From: Anaerolineae bacterium | GTDB taxonomy: Bacteria; Chloroflexota; Anaerolineae; UBA3071 | Length of the DNA stretch: 44,240 bases | Direction of reading: 5' to 3' | Assembly: GCA_029907105.1 (NCBI GenBank) | Contig: JARYMM010000028.1 | Coordinates: 1 to 44,240, forward strand | Shown: one piece after another, positions 9,801 through 16,614 of the stretch | How the letters are laid out: every line of letters begins with the position of its first letter | Position numbering within the stretch: the first letter of the stretch is position 1 | Notes under the pieces: model-generated | Database searches by the model: none | The model's input: only the letters and a program-made list of their open reading frames with translations | Told to the model about the DNA's origin: nothing | Program-made: the position numbers and the translations under genes

Positions 9801-10055
9801 GGTTGTCCACAGGCCGGGGCGGGCGACAGGCTCCGCTCCCCCTGTTCGCGTGTCGGCCCTGGCCAGCGTCGTTTCGACCAGTTTAACCAGCCAGGCGGCG
9901 GCCATGACCAGGGCGATGGAGCGCAGCAGGCTGAGTTTGTCCGGCTCGAAGACGCGAGCGGAGTAAACGTTGAAGAAGAGGGGCACGATGATCAGTGCTG
10001 CCAGCCAGCCGGCCTCGATAATCGCTTCACACCACCGGCTCAGTTTCGTTTGCAT
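6855..10055 (-). CDS. O-antigen ligase/polymerase (Wzy_C) fused to TPR repeats
   Basis: 1066 residues. The N-terminal half is a polytopic membrane protein with about a dozen helices. It carries the O-antigen ligase signature: [15 protein letters not shown], then a conserved Arg/His/Asn cluster in [21 protein letters not shown] basic cytoplasmic stretch ([13 protein letters not shown]) separates it from a second set of helices. Tetratricopeptide repeats fill the last ~270 residues (units such as [20 protein letters not shown] and [20 protein letters not shown]). The enzyme would polymerise or ligate undecaprenyl-linked glycan outside the cytoplasmic membrane. The TPRs may be a docking platform. 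The ATG at 10055 has GAGAG upstream. The reaction is inferred from the family; whether it acts as polymerase or ligase cannot be read. Confidence 0.88.
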   Translation of the reverse strand: MQTKLSRWCEAIIEAGWLAALIIVPLFFNVYSARVFEPDKLSLLRSIALVMAAAWLVKLVETTLARADTRTGGAEPVARPGLWTTIRQTPLVLPTLLLVLAYLISTAFSLSPRISWWGSYQRLQGTYTTFSYIVIFFLVLGHLRRRQQLERLIYAIILTSLPISIYGIVQHYNLDPLPWAGDVTTRVASNMGNSIFVAAYLILAFFLTVDRLLRAFQRLLTEERSSLADAIEAGGILFVIAVQLICIFFTQSRGPWLGLLGGLYVFVLLVLITLSQRAKGLRRLWISWIGLAVIGFVFLAAINLPGSPLHGFRELPYVGRLARVFELERGTGRVRTLIWEGVVEMIVPHEPITYPGQGPDPFNALRPLVGHGPEAMWMAYNRFYRPDLAHYEARNASPDRSHNETFDALVTTGYLGFAAYIALFTNLFYFSLRWLGAIKNRRHLWAFLGLWFGLGLLSVLGFRLADGTWRLSGVALPAGMILGFVVYVTLAAFAGRGVGEGSLSRQLLIITLLATLVAHFVEIHFGIAIAATRTYFWTLAAVLVTVGMGWLPLEDVEATATEEAEVSAAPRRSRRRRTRKPRRAEMAQTRSAQAQAMLDVLVYSLLTAVVFFTLVYDYVTNQAPQAVRPFAIFWNSLTTRVVGKERVASPALLALILLVWLVGLLLAMAAVARARATEREAAAATWLLPAAALYSAMSLGTFLVYGLIHANRLLPTRAVADYLANNITAYYIGAFVLLLLLGSAIWWKGPLPQRHWSSLGWASGLVGAVAAVAVAIFIALVNVSLVKADIYYKQGQSYESARLWDSSITLYSQALAADSDEDFYYLFRGRAALEKAKENTDPAGRQALLEASLADLTRARELNPLNTDHTANLGRLYRAWGELTSDPQERRARWQQSLDFYEQAITLSPNSAHLYNEYGLVYQALGDYEKAEELYQKSLSLDQEFEQTYLVIAELYRVQRRWDEAAEAYRKAVQLAPRSVQAYSGLGYVYAQLGKLDEAIAANEIVLELAPTDLASTRNLALLYQQAGQLEKALEYARAARDLSPENEKPEMDALIRQIEGQIQRR

Positions 10056-10165
10056 AGTGCTCTCTCACGGATTTCGAGCCTTGATAGGCTGTTTCTGTTC
10101 TTCAGTACGACGCCCAATCGTCTTGCCTGCTGACACAATGATTGCGTCCCCAGCTAATTCGCCTA

Positions 10166-10194
10166 ATCTTACCTCACCTGGGGAGAAAAATCAA
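10166..10194 (-). promoter_or_regulatory. possible promoter for the O-antigen ligase gene
   Basis: TTGATT (10189-10194), a 17-bp spacer and TAAGAT (10166-10171) on the minus strand, about 110 bases upstream of the start. Both boxes match the consensus only 4/6. The 200-bp gap also holds a 37-codon open stretch (stop at 10066) without a start codon, possibly a gene remnant. Confidence 0.4.
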
Positions 10195-10254
10195 ATCGGG
10201 CAAACCCGCCCAAGTGCATGGCATGTGTGAGTGCAACGCCTTTACCGACGGGGC

Positions 10255-11514
10255 TCAGGCCTCGGTGGCCCCCTGACGCGGGTCTTGCACCATCCAGTGC
10301 AGGAGCGCCCAGCCAGCCACGCTCACCACCAGGGCGATGGCGAAGAGCGGCCGGTAGCCCAGGCCGCCGGCAATCCAGCCGCCCAGCACCGGGGCCAGGG
10401 TGACCGCCGGCCAGAGCAGCGTGTTGGTCAGCCCGATGTAGGTGGGGCGGTCTTCGGGCGAGCAGAACTCGAAGGTGATGCTCATGCTGGAAAGCCAGCC
10501 TGAGCTGGCACAGCCGAGCAGGGCGAAAACAGGGAAAAACCAGGCCACAGCATTGGCCGCCAGGCTCAGAGCCATGGCCAGCACGGTGAGCACCGTGGCC
10601 AGTTCCATCACCAGCTTGTGGCCTTTCTGGTCGGCCAGTCGTCCCAGCAGGGGGTTGCTGACCGCCTGGCCGGCCAGCAGGGCAGCAGTGAACCAACCCG
10701 CCGTGCGGTCGGGCACCTGGAAGTGACGGGCAGCGTAGACCGTGATGAAGCCGCCGGCCATGCCGCCCAGGATGATCACCGACCGGCTCAGCAGATAGTG
10801 GACGAAGTTTTGCTCCTGGCGCAGGATGACAGGTAACCGCCGCCAATACTCCCTCTGGGAGATGGCCGGTGCACTGCTGGGGACGGCCGGTTCCCGGCCC
10901 AGGTACAGGAAGAACCAGGAGAGGCTCACGGCGGCAAAGGCGGCGAGAAAGCAGGCGGCGAAGTTGTGGGGGAAGGGATAACGTTCCAGAAGCAGGCTGG
11001 AGCCGTAAGCGCCCACCGTTCCCAGGATGCCGCTCAGCGAGTTGGCCGTGCCGAAGAAGAAGCCTCGACGCCGCAACGGGATGAGCTTGGCGATGTAATC
11101 CTGCCAGGCCACGCCTGTCAACCCGCCGCTGAAGCTGTAGATAGCGACGAGGACGAAGAAAACCGTCAGGGAGACAGCCTTCGAAGCCTGCGGCCAGGCC
11201 AGGATGGCCAGGGCCAGAAACAGGAAAGGCAGCCGCTCGCCCATGCTGGCGGCCAGGATGTACGGTCGTTTTCTGGGCAACCTGCCCACGAGTTGGGCTG
11301 TGAAGAGCTGCGGCAGGGTCCAGCCCGTATTGGCCAGCGCTGTCAGCAGGCCGATGAGCACAGTGGACGCGGTCAGGCGGCTGAGGTAGAGCGGCAGGAT
11401 GGTCATGAAGGAGGCGAAGCTCAGCCCCAGGGAGTAGAAAGCGAAATCCAGCACATTGACAACGAAATTGTGACGGTAGTGCTGTTCGATCTCTTGTTGA
11501 TGGGTCATGTTCAT
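10255..11514 (-). CDS. MFS transporter
   Basis: 419 residues with about twelve predicted helices in two halves. The major facilitator loop signature appears after the second helix region as GRLPRKRPYILAASMGERLPF and again in the second half as GRLADQKGHKLVMEL. It would move a small solute across the cytoplasmic membrane; the substrate cannot be told. It lies between a glycosyltransferase and the O-antigen ligase, so export of a glycan precursor or an unrelated drug-efflux role are both possible. ATG at 11514 with AGAAGACCT upstream. The C-terminus is short and charged. Confidence 0.88.
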   Translation of the reverse strand: MNMTHQQEIEQHYRHNFVVNVLDFAFYSLGLSFASFMTILPLYLSRLTASTVLIGLLTALANTGWTLPQLFTAQLVGRLPRKRPYILAASMGERLPFLFLALAILAWPQASKAVSLTVFFVLVAIYSFSGGLTGVAWQDYIAKLIPLRRRGFFFGTANSLSGILGTVGAYGSSLLLERYPFPHNFAACFLAAFAAVSLSWFFLYLGREPAVPSSAPAISQREYWRRLPVILRQEQNFVHYLLSRSVIILGGMAGGFITVYAARHFQVPDRTAGWFTAALLAGQAVSNPLLGRLADQKGHKLVMELATVLTVLAMALSLAANAVAWFFPVFALLGCASSGWLSSMSITFEFCSPEDRPTYIGLTNTLLWPAVTLAPVLGGWIAGGLGYRPLFAIALVVSVAGWALLHWMVQDPRQGATEA

Positions 11515-11525
11515 AGGTCTTCTCA

Positions 11526-11592
11526 GGTATCAGTGATCAGGTGTCGGTGATTAGTGATCGGGAACTTCCTGATCGCTGGTCACTGATCCCTG
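11526..11592. repeat. 7-nt array, GTGATCA family, opposed arms
   Basis: Five consecutive heptamers (GGTATCA, GTGATCA, GGTGTCG, GTGATTA, GTGATCG) from 11526 to 11560 face an inverted arm at about 11570-11592. About 13 base pairs, including G-T wobbles, can form around a short loop. The array includes the last codons and stop of the upstream glycosyltransferase gene and fills the gap before the MFS gene. Confidence 0.8.
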
Positions 11593-12716
11593 GTTTGCAG
11601 CACGCCCTCGTATACTTCCAGCACGCGCTCCACCATCGCCGGCAGGCTGAATTCCGCCTCGGCGCGGGCGCGGGCGGCATGGCCCATGGCCTGACGCCGC
11701 TCGTCGTCGGCCAGCAGTTCGTTGATCGCCGCAGCCAGCGCCTGCGGGTCGCGCGGCGGCACCACCAGCCCTGTCTCCCCGTGCCGGTTGACGTAGGACG
11801 TGCCGGTGCCCAGTTCGGTGGAGATCAATGGCGTGCCGGAGGCCATCGCTTCGACCAGGACGATGCCGAAAGCCTCGCTGCGCTGGCTGGCCGGCAGCAC
11901 AAAGAGGTCGGCGGCATGGTAATAGGCGGGCAGGGCGGCATCCTCCACGTCGCCAAGGAAGTGCACCCGGTCGGCCACGCCTGTCGCCGCCGCCAACTGG
12001 CGCCATTCTCGCTCCATGGGCCCTGAGCCCACCACCAGCAGCGTGGCCGGGACGTGAGCCATGGCCTGGATGAGGTATGACAGCCCCTTGTAATAGCGCA
12101 GGCGGCCCACGAACAGGAGCAGCGGGCCGGGTTCGCCCGAGGCGGCGGAGCCGTGACGCTGGCGGATGGCGGCCACCAGGGCGGCGTCGGCCTCCTGGAA
12201 ACGGTGCAGGTCAATGCCATACGGGATGAGCACGCATTTGTCCCGATAGGGCTGTAGAAAGCGAGAACTGTCCCGGTATTGGGGCGTGGCGGCGATGATG
12301 CGGTCCACGCGGCGCAGGACACAGCGCAGCAGCGGGGCATAGAGGCGCAGGATGAACGCCTGGCGCACGACGTCACTGTGGTAGCTGAGCACGGTGCGCC
12401 GCGCCCGGCCCAGCAGCCATTGGCTCACCTCGCCCAAGGGATAGGGAAAGTGCAGGTGGGTGATGTCGGGCCGCTGGCGCCGCAAAAGGCGGGGCAGGCT
12501 CAGGCTGAGCGGGGTGGAGGCCACCTGCGCCAGCCGCGCCGCCCGGATGACGCGCACGCCGTTTTCCACGCTTCCCCTCGTGTGATGGTCGAGGCCGGTG
12601 ACCAGCACCGTCACCTGGTGACCGCGCTGAGCCTGCGCTTCGGCCAACCCCTTGATGTGGTTCTCGATGCCCCCCAGAACAGGGGGGTAGTCCTTGTAAA
12701 GATGAAGGATGTTCAT
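11580..12716 (-). CDS. GT4-type glycosyltransferase
   Basis: 378 residues with a GT-B fold. The N-terminal acceptor domain opens with HLYKDYPPVLGGIENH, typical of GT4 enzymes, and the donor domain includes LLFVGRLRYYKGLSYLIQAM and the E-x7-E region in SEAFGIVLVEAMASGTPLIS. It should transfer a hexose from a nucleotide-sugar donor to the growing lipid-linked glycan on the cytoplasmic face. The bases just upstream of the ATG at 12716 are the 7-nt GCAAGAT array at 12720-12768, so no Shine-Dalgarno site is visible. The stop codon is itself within another 7-nt array. Sugar specificity is unknown. Confidence 0.9.
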   Translation of the reverse strand: MNILHLYKDYPPVLGGIENHIKGLAEAQAQRGHQVTVLVTGLDHHTRGSVENGVRVIRAARLAQVASTPLSLSLPRLLRRQRPDITHLHFPYPLGEVSQWLLGRARRTVLSYHSDVVRQAFILRLYAPLLRCVLRRVDRIIAATPQYRDSSRFLQPYRDKCVLIPYGIDLHRFQEADAALVAAIRQRHGSAASGEPGPLLLFVGRLRYYKGLSYLIQAMAHVPATLLVVGSGPMEREWRQLAAATGVADRVHFLGDVEDAALPAYYHAADLFVLPASQRSEAFGIVLVEAMASGTPLISTELGTGTSYVNRHGETGLVVPPRDPQALAAAINELLADDERRQAMGHAARARAEAEFSLPAMVERVLEVYEGVLQTRDQ

Positions 12717-12719
12717 GAT

Positions 12720-12768
12720 GCAAGAAGCAAGATGCAGGATGCAAGATGCAAGATGCAGGATGCAAGAC
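12720..12768. repeat. seven GCAAGAT-family heptamers
   Basis: Seven perfect-register 7-nt units: GCAAGAA, GCAAGAT, GCAGGAT, GCAAGAT, GCAAGAT, GCAGGAT, GCAAGAC. The array lies four bases upstream of the glycosyltransferase start codon and takes the place of a ribosome-binding site. The same family recurs at 39164-39240 and 42728-42755. Confidence 0.95.
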
Positions 12769-12795
12769 CTGGGACTCGAGTGTTGCTCATGTCAA

Positions 12796-12826
12796 AGCCC
12801 ACGGCCAGGTTAGCAGACCGTGGGCT
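12796..12826 (-). other. hairpin, possible weak terminator
   Basis: Perfect 9-bp inverted repeat AGCCCACGG (12796-12804) and CCGTGGGCT (12818-12826). On the minus strand it is followed by only TTTG, so terminator function is uncertain. Confidence 0.4.
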
Positions 12827-12916
12827 GTCCGGCGCTTTGGAGGGCGCTAAAGGCCCAGCGTGAGCCAATGATAGGATAGCCCGTCAACTGGGGGGAGAAG
12901 GCCGAAGCTGACCCAG

Positions 12917-12944
12917 AAAAAAGATGGTCTCGATGAGAGCCATC
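12917..12944 (-). terminator. Rho-independent terminator of the candidate small RNA
   Basis: On the minus strand GATGG-C-TCTC, loop ATC, GAGA-CCATC (one bulged C) is followed by six T (12917-12922). It ends the segment that starts at the promoter 13089-13117. No open reading frame of plausible length ends near it. Confidence 0.75.
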
Positions 12945-13082
12945 TGTGTCTCGATATCGGAGCTCAGGACGGCAAAGGCGTTTGGGTCCGTTCGATTCCC
13001 TCCTCTCGGACACGATGGGCAAAGTGGCACTTATTACACCTCTGTCTCTCGCTTTCCTTGGGGGCTGTCCTTGCCCTCCGGC
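12917..13082 (-). ncRNA. candidate small non-coding RNA, ~165 nt
   Basis: A near-consensus promoter and a strong Rho-independent terminator enclose about 165 bases without a convincing gene; only an 18-codon frame without a ribosome-binding site is present. The 5' and 3' parts contain complementary blocks (CGGAG with CTCCG, GGCAAGG with CCTTTGCC), which would close a long imperfect stem. A GTCCG/CGGAC hairpin lies in the middle. Size and shape would suit a regulatory RNA such as 6S, but I see no sequence proof. It lies between two glycosyltransferase genes in a 380-bp gap. An alternative is a transcription-attenuating leader for the downstream glycosyltransferase. Confidence 0.42.
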
Positions 13083-13088
13083 TGCGCC

Positions 13089-13117
13089 ATTATACCCTAC
13101 ACCTTGCGCCCTGCCAA
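13089..13117 (-). promoter_or_regulatory. strong sigma-70-type promoter
   Basis: TTGGCA (13112-13117), exactly 17 bp, then TATAAT (13089-13094) on the minus strand. It overlaps the stop codon of the upstream glycosyltransferase gene and would start transcription near 13082, ahead of the candidate small RNA. Confidence 0.78.
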
Positions 13118-14257
13118 AACGCAGAGGCCATGGTAGACTTCCAGGGTGCGGCGGGCGGTTTCGGCCCAGGAGAAGCGCTGTGCCCACTCCAGGCCCCGCT
13201 GCCGCAACTCGGCCCGCAGTCCGGCGTCGCTCAGTAGCCGGCTCAGCGCGGCGGCCATATCCTCCACATCCGCCGGATCGAAGGTCAGCGCGGCCTGGCC
13301 AACGATCTCCGGCAGGCTGGAGGTATTGGAGCAGGCCACCGGCACGCCGCAACTCATCGCTTCCAGCACCGGCAACCCGAAGCCCTCGTACAGCGAGGGG
13401 AAGACAAAAGCAATGGCACCGCTGTACAGGGCGGGCAGGTCGCCTTCCGGCACCGGCCCCAGGAAACGGACGACACTTTCCAGCCCAGAAACCTCCGCTC
13501 GCTGTCGTGGCTCGGGATAGCGAGGGTCCCAGGCGCCGGCGATGACCAGCGTGAAACGTGATGCGTGGTGCGTGATCTGTGAGGCATGATGCGTGATGCG
13601 CGAGAAGGCGTCAATGAGACGCGGCAGGTTCTTGTGCGGCTTGTTGCTGCCCAGGTACAGGACGTAGTGCGGCGGCAGGCTGTAACGCCCGCGTACGGCG
13701 GCGATGGCTGCCGGCTCCGCCGGGCGGAAGTGCTCGTCAGCGGCCAGGGGGATGGCCGTGATGCGCTGCGGGGCCAGGCCGTAGTAGCGTACGAAGTCGG
13801 CCCTGGTCGTCTCGGAGATGGCGATGCAGTGGGCGGCCGTGCGCAGGGCCAGCCGATGGAGCCAGCGGATGAGCAGGCGAGTACGCCTGGGGTAATAGGC
13901 CGGATAGCGGGTGGGGATGACATCGTAGAGGGTGAGGATGGAAAGCACCGGCAGGCGATATGGTTTGACATAATATGGCGAATGGAAGACATCACAGGAG
14001 AGACGGGAGATCACAGATGGCAGACGGAGTTGTTCGGCCAGGGAGAAGGTGGGCACGTCCAGACGAACAAGTTCAACGTTAGGGTATCGGGTGAGGGCGG
14101 TGAGGTCATAGCGGCTGTTGGGCAGGGCGGGGTTATACAGGACGACGAGGGTGTCGTCAGTGGCCAGAGAGGCCAGGGCGTTGATCAGGCTGTAGGTGTA
14201 GCGCCCGATGCCGGGGAAGTGGTCCTGGATGTAGCGTCCGTCAACGCCAACGCGCAA
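13097..14257 (-). CDS. GT4-type glycosyltransferase with in-frame heptamer insertion
   Basis: About 386 residues from a TTG at 14257, which has GAGGT upstream and gives the family-like start MRVGVDGRYIQDHFPGIGRY; an ATG at 14284 would add nine residues. It is a GT-B enzyme of the mannosyltransferase-like GT4 group. LYLGSNKPHKNLPRLIDAF opens the donor domain, and LVIAGAWDPRYPEPRQ and EGFGLPVLEAMSCGVPVA (E-x7-E) follow. Between DAFSRI and FTLVIAG is an insert, THHASQITHHAS, encoded by the 7-nt array at 13550-13605; related enzymes are short here. The gene overlaps the preceding small gene, or abuts it if TTG is used. It probably adds one sugar of the glycan repeat unit. Confidence 0.88.
   Translation of the reverse strand: MRVGVDGRYIQDHFPGIGRYTYSLINALASLATDDTLVVLYNPALPNSRYDLTALTRYPNVELVRLDVPTFSLAEQLRLPSVISRLSCDVFHSPYYVKPYRLPVLSILTLYDVIPTRYPAYYPRRTRLLIRWLHRLALRTAAHCIAISETTRADFVRYYGLAPQRITAIPLAADEHFRPAEPAAIAAVRGRYSLPPHYVLYLGSNKPHKNLPRLIDAFSRITHHASQITHHASRFTLVIAGAWDPRYPEPRQRAEVSGLESVVRFLGPVPEGDLPALYSGAIAFVFPSLYEGFGLPVLEAMSCGVPVACSNTSSLPEIVGQAALTFDPADVEDMAAALSRLLSDAGLRAELRQRGLEWAQRFSWAETARRTLEVYHGLCVLAGRKV
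13550..13605. repeat. eight CGTGATG-family heptamers inside a coding region
   Basis: Consecutive 7-nt units CGTGAAA, CGTGATG, CGTGGTG, CGTGATC, TGTGAGG, CATGATG, CGTGATG, CGCGAGA. They lie in frame within the glycosyltransferase gene and encode a 7-residue repeat (ITHHASQ, ITHHASR). Three heptamers equal seven codons, which explains how the frame survives. The reverse complement matches the array at 36060-36101. Confidence 0.93.
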
Positions 14258-14262
14258 TGATT

Positions 14263-14475
14263 CTACCTCAGCGATCTTCCACATTGCTGGGAGAACCCCT
14301 CGATGACATCCCAGGCGTCGTTCTTCGTTCCTTCTTTGGCAATCTCCGAGAAGTTGCGACAGAGAGGCAGCAGCTTCCTCTTCAGGATGTGCTCTGGCGA
14401 AGGTTCGTATTCCTTCTGGCTATGTTCGATCAACAACCAGAAGAAGCTGACAGTGGCTTTAACGTTCTTCTTCAC
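14263..14475 (-). CDS. hypothetical protein, 70 residues, second gene of a two-gene unit
   Basis: I do not recognise this protein. It starts with GTG at 14475, overlapping the stop of the preceding gene as GTGA, so it is translationally coupled. The sequence begins MKKNVKATVSFFWLLIEHSQ and is small, fairly basic and rich in aromatic residues, without a signal peptide or clear transmembrane helix. Base composition is lower in GC than that of the flanking glycosyltransferases, which hints at acquisition by transfer. A toxin or antitoxin partner is one possibility, given the tight coupling, small size and own promoter, but nothing in the sequence proves it. Confidence 0.6.
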   Translation of the reverse strand: MKKNVKATVSFFWLLIEHSQKEYEPSPEHILKRKLLPLCRNFSEIAKEGTKNDAWDVIEGFSQQCGRSLR

Positions 14476-15059
14476 TCTCTTACCTCAAGCTTATCTTCCC
14501 AGACGAGGGCAGAGAAGCGTTCCTTTTGGAACTCGTGGCTGTAACCACAAAGCTTCAGAGCACCCTGGGCGATCTCCTTGACCATGGTCGGGGGCACATC
14601 TTCCAGAGCCAGGGACAGACACCCGCCACCTCCGGAGATGAGGGTATGAGGCCCCAGTTCGATCATCATAGCCTTCTCCTGCCACGCGTCTGGATGATTG
14701 GCCAGCCAGTCCTCCAGTTCATCTGCGGCGCAATGATGCTCCTCAGAGCCCTGGCTGTCCTGGATGAGGATATCTGCCTGCTTGGCGGACAGGGTGTGAG
14801 ATAATAAGCTAATGAACGGCGCAACGCATCGGAGCGGCAGCTCCAGACTCAGGCCGCTGGCGGTGGTCCCCACGTAGATTCGGGGGTCACCGACGCGTCT
14901 TCCCTCCCTCTGGCTGATTGCCTCCATTCGCAGCTTTCGCAGTTCTTGCCAATTGAGAGCCAACGCAAACTCCTGTTTCTCCTCAGGGGTCAGGCGCTCG
15001 ATCAACTGTGCCAAAGCCAAGGGGATAGCAGATGGGGATACGGTCTCTCTTTGCTTCAT
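14472..15059 (-). CDS. hypothetical protein, 195 residues, first gene of a two-gene unit
   Basis: Not recognised. The start at 15059 is well supported: ATG is preceded by GAGGAGGTTCAC, and a consensus promoter lies at 15111-15139. The open frame continues upstream to 15206, but that part contains the promoter. The N-terminus is helical and charged (LIERLTPEEKQEFALAL, then NWQELRKLR). The rest looks globular, with LELPLRCVAPFISLLSHTL and a glycine run in LISGGGGCLSLALEDVP. No signal peptide or membrane segment is seen. It is followed by a 70-residue protein with GTGA overlap. The pair interrupts a glycan gene cluster and is flanked upstream by repeats that also occur at the window edge, suggesting an inserted cargo unit. 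Confidence 0.72.
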   Translation of the reverse strand: MKQRETVSPSAIPLALAQLIERLTPEEKQEFALALNWQELRKLRMEAISQREGRRVGDPRIYVGTTASGLSLELPLRCVAPFISLLSHTLSAKQADILIQDSQGSEEHHCAADELEDWLANHPDAWQEKAMMIELGPHTLISGGGGCLSLALEDVPPTMVKEIAQGALKLCGYSHEFQKERFSALVWEDKLEVRE

Positions 15060-15110
15060 GTGAACCTCCTCACTCACCCACTCCAGAAGCTGTGCATTTG
15101 CTTCAACCAA

Positions 15111-15139
15111 ATTGTACAACGGGAAACTGATCCTGTCAA
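15111..15139 (-). promoter_or_regulatory. near-consensus promoter of the two-gene unit
   Basis: TTGACA (15134-15139), 17 bp, TACAAT (15111-15116) on the minus strand, about 52 bases upstream of the ATG at 15059. It is among the best promoter matches in the window, and it decides the start of the 195-residue gene. Confidence 0.85.
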
Positions 15140-15158
15140 GCAGCTTTCTTGCTCGGGT

Positions 15159-15235
15159 GTATTTCACTTTAGTGGCGAGAGCGAGAGCCAGCCTGGCCTG
15201 TGTCATTGCGAGTTGGCCATGGCGCGGCCCGCCAT
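15159..15235. repeat. 77-bp repeat, partner of window bases 1-77
   Basis: Exact inverted copy of the first 77 bases of the window. It lies just upstream of the promoter of the two-gene unit and contains TGTCATTGCGAG, the terminal half-site of the neighbouring 110-bp repeats. Confidence 0.95.
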
Positions 15236-15258
15236 TCTAAAGGACAGAAACTTCCTGG

Positions 15259-15487
15259 TGTCATTGCGAGGAGGCGGTTTTTGCCGACGAAGCAATCCCC
15301 AAGTCCCGAGTCGGAGATTGCTTCGCCGCCCCTTCGCTTTGCTCAGGGCTTCGGCTCGCAATGACAGGCAAGTTTCTGAGGAGGCGGTCTTTGCCGACGA
15401 AGCAATCCCCAAGTCCCGAGTCGGAGATTGCTTCGCTGCCCCTTCGCTTTGCTCAGGGCTTCGGCTCGCAATGACAGGCAAGTTTCT
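15259..15487. repeat. two tandem 110-bp repeats with TGTCATTGCGAG ends
   Basis: Units 15268-15377 and 15378-15487 differ at only two bases. Each has an internal inverted pair (CGAAGCAATC ... GATTGCTTCG). The first is bounded by TGTCATTGCGAG (15259-15270) and its reverse complement CTCGCAATGACA (15355-15366), giving a 108-bp palindromic element. From general knowledge, elements with these ends are common non-coding repeats in many bacterial phyla and often produce spurious protein calls. The region 15140-15489 holds no gene. Confidence 0.92.
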
Positions 15488-15489
15488 GA

Positions 15490-16614
15490 TCAGTGAGGTA
15501 GCATGGTATCCTTTGCCACAAGGCAGTACATCGCTTCGATGGCGCGGGCGGTCTGGGCGGCGGTGAAGTGCTGTTCGACGCGGCGGCGGCCGGCCGCCCC
15601 CATCCGCTGACGGCGTTCCGCGTCGCCCAGCAACTCCGCCATGGCCGCGGCCAGCGCCAGCTCGTCGCCCGGCGGCACAAGTATCCCCGTCTCCCCGTGC
15701 CGTACGATCTCCGGCACCGCGCCGTCGGCGAAAGCCAGCACAGGACGGCGGGCGGCCATGCCCTCGATGAGCACGCGGCCGAAAGGCTCGGCCGCGGAAC
15801 AGTGCACCAGCACGTCCAGCGCCGCCAGCAGCCGCGGCAGGTCCTGCCGATGGCCGGTGAAGATGACCCGCCCGCCCAGGTCGGCGGCCAGGCGACGCAG
15901 CCGCGCCACATAAGCATCGCCGCCGCCGAAGATGGCCCCGCCGACGACCAGGAAACGGGCTTCGGGCAGGTGCCGGACCACCCGCGCTGCCGCCCGCAGG
16001 AAGTGCTCCTGTCCCTTCCAGGCCTGCAGCCGCCCGACGATGCCGGCCACGGGCGCCTCAAAGGGCAGGCCCAGCTCCGCTCGCGCCGCAGCCCCATCCA
16101 GGTCGGGCGGATACTCTTCCAGGTCGAGGCCATTATAGATGACCGTGACTTTGTCCGGGCAGGGGAGCACGGCAGCCACGGCCTGCGAGATGGCGATGAC
16201 CCGTGTGGCCAGACGGCACATCAGCCGGGTGTACCAGCGTTCCGATGGTGGATGGATGTCCCGCACGTGCCAGATCAGCGGCCGGCCGGTGAGGTGGGCG
16301 GACAGGGCGGCGTAGAAGCTGGCCCGCATCACGTTGCTGTGCACGATGTCCGCCCCTTGGCGGCGGATGAGCCCGGCCAGGGCCAGGCTGCCGCGCAGCA
16401 GCCACAGCGGGCCCAGGAGCTCGCCTCGTATTCTGGGCATTTCCACGGGGGTCACGGGCACGTCCAGGGCCGCAGCCGCCTGGAGCAGCGGGCCGCGGTT
16501 GCAGGCCAGGAGCGGCCGGAAGCGCCTGCGGTCGAGATGCTTGAGCAGCAAGAGCAGGCTGTGCTCGGCGCCGCCCAGGGCTTCGGCATGATCCACAAAA
16601 AGCACGCCGGTCAT
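15490..16614 (-). CDS. GT4-type glycosyltransferase
   Basis: 374 residues with a GT-B fold. The N-terminal motif VDHAEALGGAEHSLLLLL is the usual GGAE acceptor-domain loop. The donor domain has AGIVGRLQAWKGQEHFLRAA and the E-x7-E element in EPFGRVLIEGMAARRPVLAF. It should add a sugar to the lipid-linked intermediate at the cytoplasmic face. ATG at 16614 overlaps the previous stop as ATGA, so it is the last gene of the tightly coupled operon that begins at 25151. After it come the 110-bp repeats. Donor and acceptor are unknown. Confidence 0.9.
   Translation of the reverse strand: MTGVLFVDHAEALGGAEHSLLLLLKHLDRRRFRPLLACNRGPLLQAAAALDVPVTPVEMPRIRGELLGPLWLLRGSLALAGLIRRQGADIVHSNVMRASFYAALSAHLTGRPLIWHVRDIHPPSERWYTRLMCRLATRVIAISQAVAAVLPCPDKVTVIYNGLDLEEYPPDLDGAAARAELGLPFEAPVAGIVGRLQAWKGQEHFLRAAARVVRHLPEARFLVVGGAIFGGGDAYVARLRRLAADLGGRVIFTGHRQDLPRLLAALDVLVHCSAAEPFGRVLIEGMAARRPVLAFADGAVPEIVRHGETGILVPPGDELALAAAMAELLGDAERRQRMGAAGRRRVEQHFTAAQTARAIEAMYCLVAKDTMLPH

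Noticed and set aside
10066..10176. 37-codon frame upstream of the O-antigen ligase
   Set aside because: No start codon or ribosome-binding site; at most a gene remnant.
12720..12768. CRISPR array
   Set aside because: Units are 7 nt without spacers; no cas genes in the window.
12950..12985. 6S RNA identity from a GTCCTGAGC-CCGATAT-like stretch
   Set aside because: The stretch lies near the 3' end of the candidate transcript and not where 6S RNA has its similar motif; kept only as a covariance test.
15060..15206. N-terminal extension of the 195-residue gene through the 77-bp repeat
   Set aside because: Contains the promoter TTGACA-17-TACAAT and has no ribosome-binding site; the ATG at 15059 has a strong one.
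15203..15481. Small protein from the 110-bp repeats
   Set aside because: Translation of a well-known type of non-coding repeat; no promoter or ribosome-binding site.
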